From the NCBI GenBank assembly GCA_036011305.1, contig DASCNA010000244.1, positions 1-16,249 on the forward strand: DNA of 16,249 bases, written 5' to 3'. Shown piece by piece: positions 9,597 to 16,172 of this stretch. The translations under genes and the position numbers were made by a program. Numbering within the stretch: position 1 is the stretch's first letter; each line of letters starts with the position of its first letter. The notes beneath the pieces are model-generated. The model was not told where the DNA came from. It searched no databases and saw nothing but the letters and a program-made list of their open reading frames with translations. Source of the stretch: DASCNA01 sp036011305. Lineage in GTDB: Bacteria; Verrucomicrobiota; Lentisphaeria; Victivallales; GWF2-38-69.

Positions 9597-11814
9597 TGAA
9601 AAAATAGCGATTATTGGTCTGTCTGGAATTTTTCCTAAAAGCGCTAATATAGAAGAGTATTGGGAAAATATTTTTTTAGGTAAAGACTGTATTACCAGAT
9701 TAAATGAAATAAAGTGTCGTAAACTGTCTCTACCCGATTTAGTTTTAAATAGTGAACTTTATGTTAGAGCTGCTGGCATAATGCCAAAATTTAAGCAGAA
9801 CAAATCATTTAAGGCTAACATTAGTTTATCTTCAGAAACTAAATCTTTTGCAGATGTTATAACAAAATCACTATACATGGCAAATATTTATAATTATGCT
9901 GGCAAAGATATTGGATTATTTGGAACATCAATAAATGATAACTTTGACTTAAAAGATAACTATTCTAAACTTAATAATTTAACATTAAGCAAAATAGCTT
10001 ATACATTAAATTTAACAGGTCCATGTATTTTTATAGATACAGCATGTTCATCATCGCTTTCTAGTGTAATTGATGCATCTAATTATCTAAAACTAAGATA
10101 TTGTAACATAGCAATATCTGCAGCCTCCTATAAATTAAGAGATTCAACTAAATATTATTACAATAAGAGTGATAGTATTCTTTCCGACAGTGGAGTATGC
10201 AGTGCATTCGATATTAATGCTGATGGTACAGTTCCAGGAGAAGGTATGGCTTCTATTGTGTTAAAGAGACTATCAGATGCACTGAATGATAAGAATAAAA
10301 TCTATGGTATTATTGCAGGTTATAGTTTAAATAATGATGGTAATGATAAAATAGGCTTTTCATCACCTAGCGTTACTGGGCAGGTAACCAACATAAATAA
10401 AGCTATATCTAATGCTAATATAAATAAACAAAACATAGACTATATAGAATGTCATGGGACTGGTACTCCAGTTGGTGATTATGTAGAACTGGAAGCATTA
10501 AAAGAAATATTTAAAAAATCTAAAAATAAATACTATATAGGATCTGTAAAATCAAATATTGGACATCTAAATCATGTATCAGGTCTAGCTAGTATCATCA
10601 AAGTTTGCGGAATGTTTCAAGCATCTATAATTCCACCTCAAATTCATTTTAGCAAATGCAACCAGAATATTGGTTTAGATAATTCTAATTTTATTATTAG
10701 TAGAAAGTTAAAAAAATGGGAAAGATTTGAAAACCAAAAAACTGCTTTAATATCTTCTTTAGGGATTGGAGGAACAAATGCACATATCATTCTAGAAGAC
10801 ATTAAAACTCCCTTTAATAATGCTGGTAAAATAAAGAAATATTATTCTTATACAAGAATTCATTCTAAAAAAGAAATTAAATTACCAAATCAGGTCTTTT
10901 TAGATATAAAGAATATATGGTGCAAAATACTTAATATAGAAAAATCAAGCATTGACAATAATGCAGACTTTATGTCTCTTGGTGGAGATTCAATTTCCTA
11001 TTTAGAAATGCTCTTAGAAGTAAAAAAATGTTATAGTTTAAATAGTACTTTATATAATAAAACAAAGTTAGCAGATATCGTTGATATTGTTTACAATGGA
11101 AAGTCCTATAAATCTTCTAATATAGTTTGTTTAAAAAAGGGGAAGAATAAAAAACCTTTATACTTAATTCACCCAATAGGTGGTGGTGTGTCTTGTTTTC
11201 AAGAATTAGCTGATAGTATTGATAATACTGTACCTGTATATGCTCTATTTGATTATGGTTTGAGTAACACTCCTTCAACTATAGAGAGAATTGCCAGTTT
11301 ATATTATTCAAATATAATTCAACATTGTGGTGATACAGATTTCCACTTAGCAGGTTGGTCTTATGGAGGAAATATTGCTTTTGAAATAGCAAAACAACAA
11401 GTTAATACTAATCCATTAAAACAAATCATTATGTTCGATTCTTGGGCTATTCACCTAGATATTTATAATAATAAAGACTCTCTACACAAAATTATCACAA
11501 ATCAAGTTAGTAATAATAGTATTTTAATGGATGATATCTTCGAAAATCATACTATTGATTCTCTAGTAAATCTCATTTATCAACGATTTTACATTTTAAA
11601 AAAATATCAATATCAATATATTGATACAAAAGTTATACTCTTTAAAGCAGCAGAATTACTTCAACATATATCAAGCATAGAAAAGCAAGATAATGGATGG
11701 GGTAAGATTTCTAATTTAACTATTCACAATGTTCCCGGATCTCATGAGACTATGCTTTCTAAGAGGATGCTCAAATATTATATAAATATTATTAATAGGT
11801 TTTTAAATGAATGA
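9583..11814 (+). CDS. PKS ketosynthase-carrier-thioesterase protein without acyltransferase
   Basis: This protein should extend the peptidyl chain from the NRPS by one acyl unit and release it. The KS domain (about 1-405) has all three active-site residues: Cys155 in DTACSSSL, His291 in HGTGTPVGD and His328 in NIGHLNHVSG, and it ends with GGTNAHIILED. A carrier domain (about 440-515) has the attachment Ser470 in LGGDS. A type I thioesterase (about 525-743) has GWSYGG with Ser593, Asp619 in FDSW and His721 in PGSHETML. No acyltransferase lies between KS and carrier and there is no room for one, so malonyl loading must come from a separate trans-acting AT, or the KS does something else. The usual segment before the KS cysteine (FDxxFFxIS...MDPQ) is degenerate, reading roughly FKANISLSSETKSFAD. 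The start overlaps the NRPS stop by 14 bases, which implies translational coupling. The end overlaps the next gene by 8 bases. Confidence 0.93.
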   Translation: MEKNDEKIAIIGLSGIFPKSANIEEYWENIFLGKDCITRLNEIKCRKLSLPDLVLNSELYVRAAGIMPKFKQNKSFKANISLSSETKSFADVITKSLYMANIYNYAGKDIGLFGTSINDNFDLKDNYSKLNNLTLSKIAYTLNLTGPCIFIDTACSSSLSSVIDASNYLKLRYCNIAISAASYKLRDSTKYYYNKSDSILSDSGVCSAFDINADGTVPGEGMASIVLKRLSDALNDKNKIYGIIAGYSLNNDGNDKIGFSSPSVTGQVTNINKAISNANINKQNIDYIECHGTGTPVGDYVELEALKEIFKKSKNKYYIGSVKSNIGHLNHVSGLASIIKVCGMFQASIIPPQIHFSKCNQNIGLDNSNFIISRKLKKWERFENQKTALISSLGIGGTNAHIILEDIKTPFNNAGKIKKYYSYTRIHSKKEIKLPNQVFLDIKNIWCKILNIEKSSIDNNADFMSLGGDSISYLEMLLEVKKCYSLNSTLYNKTKLADIVDIVYNGKSYKSSNIVCLKKGKNKKPLYLIHPIGGGVSCFQELADSIDNTVPVYALFDYGLSNTPSTIERIASLYYSNIIQHCGDTDFHLAGWSYGGNIAFEIAKQQVNTNPLKQIIMFDSWAIHLDIYNNKDSLHKIITNQVSNNSILMDDIFENHTIDSLVNLIYQRFYILKKYQYQYIDTKVILFKAAELLQHISSIEKQDNGWGKISNLTIHNVPGSHETMLSKRMLKYYINIINRFLNE

Positions 11815-12505
11815 TAAAAAAGTTCATGAAGTAGATTTAAATATTTTAAAATACATTATTTTTTTAGCGATGTTGTATATCACATTTGATCTAGCTGGAA
11901 ATATCATTATTTATCGCTTTATTAAGATTAGTCTTTTTATACTGCCCGGAGGCATATTTGTTCTTCCCGTATTGCAATGTATTATTGATGTAACAACAGA
12001 AATATTTGGTTATAAGACATCTAGAAGTCTTATTTGGATAGGCGTATTCTGTGATTATATTTTTATTTTTTTTATATTACTTATGTTACAGACTCCTACA
12101 ACTATTTCTATTGCACAGAAAAATGAGTATGAACATATCCTTAATCCATTATTACATGCTATGTTTGGATCTACTGTGGCATTACTTTGTGGCAGGTTTC
12201 TTAATGTTTATTGTATGTCAAAATGGAAAATATTTTTCAAGGGAAAATACTATATAGTGAGAAGTATTGGGTCTAGTTTACTGGGAGAAATGGTTGTATT
12301 AATAATTGGGTTACTGTGTATTTATGGCGGGGTAGCAAGTTTCATAACAATATTTAAACTATTTTATTCAGATTATCTATTCCGATTAATTTTTACCGTA
12401 CTACTTGTTATCCCAACGTCTTTTTTTGTTTATTACTTAAAAAGAAAAACTGGTTTAGATGTTTATGATTATGGTATAAAATATAATATTTTTAAATTAA
12501 ATTGA
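11807..12505 (+). CDS. VUT-family (DUF165, YhhQ-like) integral membrane protein
   Basis: This is a 232-residue inner-membrane protein with about six hydrophobic spans (near residues 12-34, 40-60, 74-95, 115-135, 152-175 and 195-212). Two stretches match the signature of the VUT/YhhQ family: LPGGIFVLPVLQCIIDVTTE through FGYKTSR (46-73) and GSSLLGE (155-161). Characterised YhhQ proteins import queuosine precursors (7-deazaguanines). Here the gene start overlaps the stop of the thioesterase gene by 8 bases, so it is co-translated with a megasynthase. A role in moving the product or a precursor of this pathway is therefore possible but inferred. Queuosine precursor uptake unrelated to the pathway is the alternative. 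The family call is fairly sure; the substrate is not known. Confidence 0.8.
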   Translation: MNDKKVHEVDLNILKYIIFLAMLYITFDLAGNIIIYRFIKISLFILPGGIFVLPVLQCIIDVTTEIFGYKTSRSLIWIGVFCDYIFIFFILLMLQTPTTISIAQKNEYEHILNPLLHAMFGSTVALLCGRFLNVYCMSKWKIFFKGKYYIVRSIGSSLLGEMVVLIIGLLCIYGGVASFITIFKLFYSDYLFRLIFTVLLVIPTSFFVYYLKRKTGLDVYDYGIKYNIFKLN

Positions 12506-12507
12506 GG
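12504..12507 (+). promoter_or_regulatory. ribosome binding site of the alpha/beta hydrolase gene
   Basis: GAGG begins inside the stop codon of the VUT gene and lies five bases before the ATG at 12513. It is the clearest Shine-Dalgarno match in the biosynthetic operon and fixes the hydrolase start. The earlier operon genes appear to depend on overlap coupling instead. Confidence 0.65.
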
Positions 12508-12512
12508 TTATT

Positions 12513-13361
12513 ATGTTTATTAAAGTTAATGGTATAGAACTTTTTTTTGATGTTTATAGTTCAAAACTAAAAATTAGTAATTCGTCAGTAGAAGAAAAAC
12601 CCACTTTAATTTTTTTACATGGAGGACCTGGATTAGGAGATCATACTTTATACCCTTCTTTTTGGTCAAAATTTTCAGATATAGCTCAAGTTATATTTAT
12701 TGATCATAGAGCAAATGGTAGAAGTGAACAGGGAGATAAAAATACTTGGAATTTAAAGCAATGGGGGCAAGATTTAAATGAGTTTTGTAAAACTTTAGGG
12801 ATAGAAAAACCTATAATCGCAGGAGTGTCATTTGGAGGTTATGTAGCCTTGTCCTATGCTACCCAATTTCCTGAGATGGTAGGTAAGATTATTTTATGTA
12901 ATACTGAAGCAAAATATGATACTGAATTAAGAGTAGAAGCTTTTACTAAAAAAGGCGGAAATAGAGCTGGTAGAATAATAAGACGCTTTGATAGTGATGA
13001 CGATTCAACTGAACTAATGAATGAATATATGAAAATTTGCTTACCCTTGTATAGTAATAATCCTTATAAACCAGAAGAAATGCAACGATGTATAAAAAAA
13101 CTAGATACTTGGAATTTCTTTAAGAGAGAGGAGTTATTTAAGTTTGATTTTCTTAAAAAAGTAAAACTAATTAAGGCTCCAACCTTAATACTTTGTGGAG
13201 AAAATGATCCTGAACATCCTTGGCTTGCTGCAAAAAAAATCGCAGATATGATGGATGATAAAAATGTTAGTTTTAATTTAATTCGTGGGGCAGGGGATCC
13301 TGTATATAGGGATAAAACAAACGAAGTATTTTGTATAATAAAGACATTTATAGAAAAATAA
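12513..13361 (+). CDS. prolyl iminopeptidase-like alpha/beta hydrolase with altered catalytic His
   Basis: This 282-residue soluble alpha/beta hydrolase belongs to the proline iminopeptidase-like group. Supporting motifs in order are HGGPG (36-40, oxyanion region), DHRANGRS (the family's DQRGxGRS segment), GVSFGG with the nucleophile Ser106, and CGEND with the acid Asp232. The expected catalytic histidine motif (GAGH followed by a conserved acidic or Asp-Lys segment) reads GAGDPVYRDK, with Asp262 where His belongs. One base change (CAT to GAT) would explain it. No nearby histidine obviously substitutes, so the enzyme may be inactive or have another role. The gene follows the VUT gene by 7 bases and is the last plus-strand gene before a convergent operon. 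In a peptide cluster such hydrolases can trim or release the product or protect the producer, but which applies here cannot be read from the sequence. Confidence 0.88.
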   Translation: MFIKVNGIELFFDVYSSKLKISNSSVEEKPTLIFLHGGPGLGDHTLYPSFWSKFSDIAQVIFIDHRANGRSEQGDKNTWNLKQWGQDLNEFCKTLGIEKPIIAGVSFGGYVALSYATQFPEMVGKIILCNTEAKYDTELRVEAFTKKGGNRAGRIIRRFDSDDDSTELMNEYMKICLPLYSNNPYKPEEMQRCIKKLDTWNFFKREELFKFDFLKKVKLIKAPTLILCGENDPEHPWLAAKKIADMMDDKNVSFNLIRGAGDPVYRDKTNEVFCIIKTFIEK

Positions 13362-13363
13362 AA

Positions 13364-13882
13364 TCAAAATTCTTTCCTTAACATTTCTAATTGTGTACGA
13401 TGATTTTGTAGATCTATTTCAGCTTTTTTATAACCTATTTTTAATGCTTCTTTTCCTGTTAGGTTATTAACTAATTCATCGTTTTCAACAAAATCAGATA
13501 ATGTCTTTTCTATTGGTTTACTTTTACCTTTTTCTTTTATTTTTATTAGTCCATTTTCATCAAAATCAAAACAGGATGAAATTAATTTATATTTAGGGCT
13601 ATTTAAATCTTGAAAAGCATATCCACAAATAGTTCTTACATCTAGTTGAGAAAATTGCTTAAGAAGTAAATCATCATTTACCAGTTCTTCTGCCAAAATA
13701 TTATAAAAATAACCTTTCCCAACTACATGTACGATTAATTCATGCAAGTCAGATTTAGTTTTTTTAACTTCAGTAATTTCAAATTTATAATTATTTTTTT
13801 TTTTTGATGGGACGAAATGGAGTTGAATAAATTCCTTAAATATTTGATAAAAAGTTGGAATATTATTAGTTTTTATAATCAT
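13364..13882 (-). CDS. unrecognised 172-residue protein in the repressor operon
   Basis: I do not recognise the family. The protein is charged and Lys/Glu-rich, with no signal peptide or membrane span. It opens MIIKTNNIPTFYQIFKEF, has a Lys-rich central stretch (KIKEKGKSKPIEK), and ends in a helical, Gln/Arg/Glu-rich tail (AEIDLQNHRTQLEMLRKEF) that could form a coiled coil. Its ATG lies 14 bases after the stop of the repressor gene with a GAG about eight bases upstream, so the two are likely co-transcribed. The coding strand has an uninterrupted run of 12 A bases (13794-13805) encoding the lysines of SKKKNN. Its stop lies 2 bases from the hydrolase stop on the other strand. Pairing with a S24-type repressor suggests a gene regulated with it or a partner of it; no function is assigned. 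Confidence 0.75.
   Translation of the reverse strand: MIIKTNNIPTFYQIFKEFIQLHFVPSKKKNNYKFEITEVKKTKSDLHELIVHVVGKGYFYNILAEELVNDDLLLKQFSQLDVRTICGYAFQDLNSPKYKLISSCFDFDENGLIKIKEKGKSKPIEKTLSDFVENDELVNNLTGKEALKIGYKKAEIDLQNHRTQLEMLRKEF
13794..13805 (-). repeat. 12-base A homopolymer inside a coding region
   Basis: Twelve consecutive T bases on the plus strand are A12 in the coding strand of the 172-residue protein, near residue 28. Runs of this length are prone to replication and transcription slippage, which would shift the frame early in the protein. The frame as given is open. Confidence 0.9.
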
Positions 13883-13896
13883 TATAGTTACTCATA

Positions 13897-14565
13897 TTAT
13901 TGAAGGTTAAATTTACATTGGACCACGACTCCTAGTATCTGGTCACAATCAGAAATAGCTTTTGCTGAAAGTCTTCCTATTTCATTATTTAAAGGCATCA
14001 ATATTTTTCGTCCCATATCTATATACAGTTTTCGGAAAACAACCTCTTGACAGTCATTAATTTTAGCTATAACAAAAGAACCATCTTTATACTCTTTATC
14101 AGCGTCGCAAATTAAAATTGAGCCTAGAGGAAACATCGGCTCCATTTTATGATCCTTGACTTTAAGAGCGAATGCATGCTTTCCCAAATCTTTTAAATCT
14201 GTAGCTATCATAATATCTTTATTAGGTATATCTCTGGCGTTTTCCCATCCTTCACAATAAGTCCAATTATATAAAGGCACTTTTAATGATTGCTCTATTT
14301 TTATTAAAATTCCTAGTTTATCCCAAGAAATAGTTTGCAGACCTTTGAGTTGATCTAAGGTGATATTGAAGTGATTTGCAATTTTCTCAAGGACACTCTC
14401 TTTAGGCCTTTTCGTAGTTTTGCTATTTAATAATCTTGATATAGTGCTAGGACTTACACCAATAGCTTCGGCTAGATGGCTTGCTTTTGTGTTATATATG
14501 AGTAAAAGCTTATCTAATATATTAATTGTATCATTTACATCATATGCCAATGATAATGCAGTCAT
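13897..14565 (-). CDS. XRE-family / S24 LexA-like repressor with replaced catalytic dyad
   Basis: This is a 222-residue DNA-binding repressor of the phage cI/LexA-like type. The N-terminal helix-turn-helix (about 17-70) has the recognition region AEAIGVSPSTISRLLN. The C-terminal half (about 95-222) has the S24 peptidase fold signature, including MEPMFPLGSILICD and a later VVFRKL segment. The expected catalytic serine in the DSMEP-type motif is Lys140 (DHKMEP). The expected catalytic lysine in the VKRL-type motif aligns with Arg178 (FRKL). The usual Ala-Gly or Cys-Gly cleavage pair is also not evident (WTYCEGW at 101-107). RecA-stimulated self-cleavage is therefore unlikely, and the domain may serve only for dimerisation or a different signal. 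The start is supported by AGG seven to eight bases upstream of the ATG. It heads a two-gene operon facing the biosynthetic operon and may regulate itself through the inverted repeat in its promoter. Confidence 0.9.
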   Translation of the reverse strand: MTALSLAYDVNDTINILDKLLLIYNTKASHLAEAIGVSPSTISRLLNSKTTKRPKESVLEKIANHFNITLDQLKGLQTISWDKLGILIKIEQSLKVPLYNWTYCEGWENARDIPNKDIMIATDLKDLGKHAFALKVKDHKMEPMFPLGSILICDADKEYKDGSFVIAKINDCQEVVFRKLYIDMGRKILMPLNNEIGRLSAKAISDCDQILGVVVQCKFNLQ

Positions 14566-14592
14566 AATTTTTACCTAATAATATTTTCTCTT

Positions 14593-14621
14593 ACTATATA
14601 CATATCATTATTATAATGCAA
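14593..14621 (-). promoter_or_regulatory. sigma70-type promoter of the repressor operon
   Basis: Read on the minus strand, TTGCAT (14621-14616) and TATAGT (14598-14593) are separated by 17 bases. This is a good match to the -35/-10 consensus at optimal spacing. The -10 lies about 27 bases before the ATG at 14565, leaving a short leader with an AGG ribosome binding site. Confidence 0.6.
14606..14618. promoter_or_regulatory. candidate operator: 13-bp inverted repeat over the -35 region
   Basis: CATTAT-T-ATAATG is a perfect inverted repeat with a one-base centre. It covers part of the -35 hexamer and spacer of the repressor promoter. Position and symmetry fit autoregulation by the XRE/S24 repressor. 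AT-rich palindromes arise easily by chance here, so the call is tentative. Confidence 0.4.
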
Positions 14622-14632
14622 AAACAAGACGA

Positions 14633-14645
14633 GTAGCTGCGCTAC
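14633..14645. repeat. short hairpin near the presumed IS left end
   Basis: GTAGC-TGC-GCTAC forms a five-base-pair stem with a three-base loop. It is followed by GATTTTT on the plus strand. It could be a subterminal hairpin of the IS91-like element, or a weak terminator for plus-strand transcripts. Confidence 0.4.
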
Positions 14646-14753
14646 GATTTTTCCGGAAGTAAGTCAGAATATTATTTTCTAATGTGTCAACAGAAAGTAA
14701 TCTACATCTGTGGTGTATATTGATGACTTCACAAATGTTCAGCCATGTAGCGA

Positions 14754-14766
14754 ACGGCGTTGCCGT
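14754..14766. repeat. short GC-rich hairpin in the IS leader
   Basis: ACGGC-GTT-GCCGT forms a five-base-pair stem with a three-base loop, in a patch clearly richer in G and C than its surroundings. Its role is unknown. Confidence 0.35.
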
Positions 14767-14832
14767 CCTTAGAGCTCCGATCGTCGTCGTTCCACTCCTC
14801 ATCTACGCAAAAAACTATTTTGACTACAAAAA

Positions 14833-14849
14833 GATTAATTCGATTAATC
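14833..14849. repeat. 17-bp inverted repeat in the IS leader
   Basis: GATTAAT-TCG-ATTAATC has seven-base perfect arms and a three-base loop. It could be a hairpin or a protein-binding palindrome ahead of the transposase gene. Confidence 0.4.
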
Positions 14850-14913
14850 ATAATACTCACTAACATATCCCTATCAACGACTAACGATTCATTAATAAAT
14901 AACAGGTATCTTA

Positions 14914-14931
14914 AGGGAAAAGAATTTCCCT
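14914..14931. terminator. hairpin with 7-bp stem upstream of the transposase
   Basis: AGGGAAA-AGAA-TTTCCCT is a perfect seven-base-pair stem with a tetraloop. The plus-strand downstream sequence lacks a T run, so it is not a classical rho-independent terminator. It may shield the transposase gene from read-through or fold in the leader mRNA. The terminator label is tentative. Confidence 0.3.
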
Positions 14932-15077
14932 ACAGCTTACCCAATCTTTTTCTAAAAAAAAGAATGAAAAATAACGTCATAGAGCTAAGTTATAGCCTCA
15001 TTTTATACACACGCAGTATCAAAACCCTAAAGCATTCATTTTTATCTTAAAACGCATTTATAGAGCTTTAAAAGCCA

Positions 15078-16172
15078 ATGGAATTCATATCAGGTAAAGT
15101 TACATTGAAGGATATTTTCACAAAAGGAAATGCCTGGAATCTACTTTGGAGAGACAGTGCAGTAGATATGAGATGGCCTGTTTTATGGAATGTCAGAAAA
15201 ACGCAGGGGTGTAAAGATATACTGGGCTACCATTTATACATATGTCCTAAGTGCAAATCACAAAAAAAGGTGAAGCATACCTGCAAATCCAGATTCTGTA
15301 GTTCATGTGGAAAGATCACCGCTGAGAAGTGGGCTGAGAAATCTCTTACAGCTATATTGGATGTTGACTATGCACATCTATTCTTTACTTTACCTAAGCA
15401 GTTTAGAATTTGGATACTTTATAATAGAAAAAAACTTTTGGATGTTCTGTTCAAAGCCGTTAGAGAAGCATTGCTGGATTACACTCAAAAAAGAGGTTAT
15501 AAACCAGGTATAGTTATGGTTATGCACACATTCGGAGCTGATATAAAATGGCTTCCACATCTGCATGTTATTTTTACCATGGGAGGAATGAATCTGAATA
15601 CGACAAGGTGGACAGGAAGAAACAAACTTCGAAGAAGCGCGCTTATGCCTATGTACAGATATAAATTTCTCAAATATTTCAAAGAAGCTTTTGCTGAAGA
15701 AGGTTTTATCACTCCTAATGAATATGCCCATATCAATTCAAAAGAAACTTTAAACTCATGGCTGACTCAATTTCATGACTCATATTGGCACATACATGTG
15801 GGTGATAGCTTAAAAGAAGCTGACCCTTTTATAAAATACCTGAGCAAGTATACAAAAAGACCGGTAATTGCAGAAAGTCGAATTCTTTCATGCAGTGAAA
15901 AAGAGGTGACATTTGAGTATCTGGACAAGAAAGCTAAAGCCAAAAAAATCCTAATTATGCCGATAAGAATATTTTTAAAACGACTTTTAAGACACATTCC
16001 AGATATTAATTACAGAATGATCAGGCAGGCAGGAATATTCGCTAATAGAGTAAGTAAAAGCACGTTAGCTAAAGCCAGAGAATTTCTAGGGCAGAAGAAA
16101 AAGAAGTATAAAAAAAATTACATACCGAGATATGATAATGAAAAATTATCATTACGACCCAATGAAATGTAA
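15078..16172 (+). CDS. IS91-family Y2 transposase, C-terminus lost by frameshift
   Basis: This is a rolling-circle transposase that nicks and joins single DNA strands. An N-terminal zinc-binding region (about 50-80) has cysteines 56, 59, 69, 74 and 77 (YICPKCK, HTCKSRFCSSCGK). The HUH metal-binding motif is HLH (His161, His163) in WLPHLHVIFTMGG. The two catalytic tyrosines are Tyr254 and Tyr258 in KYLSKYTKRPVI, the hallmark of the IS91 Y2 group. The start ATG follows an in-frame stop nine bases upstream and has no strong ribosome binding site. The frame ends at TAA 16170-16172, but a shift into the +1 frame at about 16157-16162 continues with MKCKNCGTQML, which matches the usual CxxC-containing IS91 C-terminus. 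One extra base, for instance in the CCC at 16158-16160, explains this. Core catalysis may survive, but the element is probably impaired. Confidence 0.9.
   Translation: MEFISGKVTLKDIFTKGNAWNLLWRDSAVDMRWPVLWNVRKTQGCKDILGYHLYICPKCKSQKKVKHTCKSRFCSSCGKITAEKWAEKSLTAILDVDYAHLFFTLPKQFRIWILYNRKKLLDVLFKAVREALLDYTQKRGYKPGIVMVMHTFGADIKWLPHLHVIFTMGGMNLNTTRWTGRNKLRRSALMPMYRYKFLKYFKEAFAEEGFITPNEYAHINSKETLNSWLTQFHDSYWHIHVGDSLKEADPFIKYLSKYTKRPVIAESRILSCSEKEVTFEYLDKKAKAKKILIMPIRIFLKRLLRHIPDINYRMIRQAGIFANRVSKSTLAKAREFLGQKKKKYKKNYIPRYDNEKLSLRPNEM

Larger units (their letters stand above)
14622..15077. other. non-coding leader between the repressor promoter and the transposase gene
   Basis: No convincing gene is seen in these 456 bases. 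The first 180 or so are richer in G and C than the chromosome on the left and contain two short hairpins (14633-14645 and 14754-14766). The rest is AT-rich with two stronger inverted repeats (14833-14849 and 14914-14931). Most of the stretch is best read as the left terminal region of the IS91-like element. Open frames on both strands look fortuitous. Confidence 0.55.

Noticed and set aside
10800..10900. Acyltransferase domain between KS and carrier
   Set aside because: Only about 35 residues separate the KS end from the carrier domain, and no GHSxG-type acyltransferase motif is present.
14611..14802. 63-codon open frame on the minus strand, considered as a transposase C-terminal remnant
   Set aside because: It overlaps the repressor promoter, has no ribosome binding site, and could not be matched to any transposase family motif. 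It is better explained as open sequence in the IS terminus.
14760..15050. 96-codon open frame on the plus strand before the transposase
   Set aside because: It runs through two inverted repeats, has a Ser/Thr/Leu-rich low-complexity translation and no recognisable motif. Probably non-coding IS leader.
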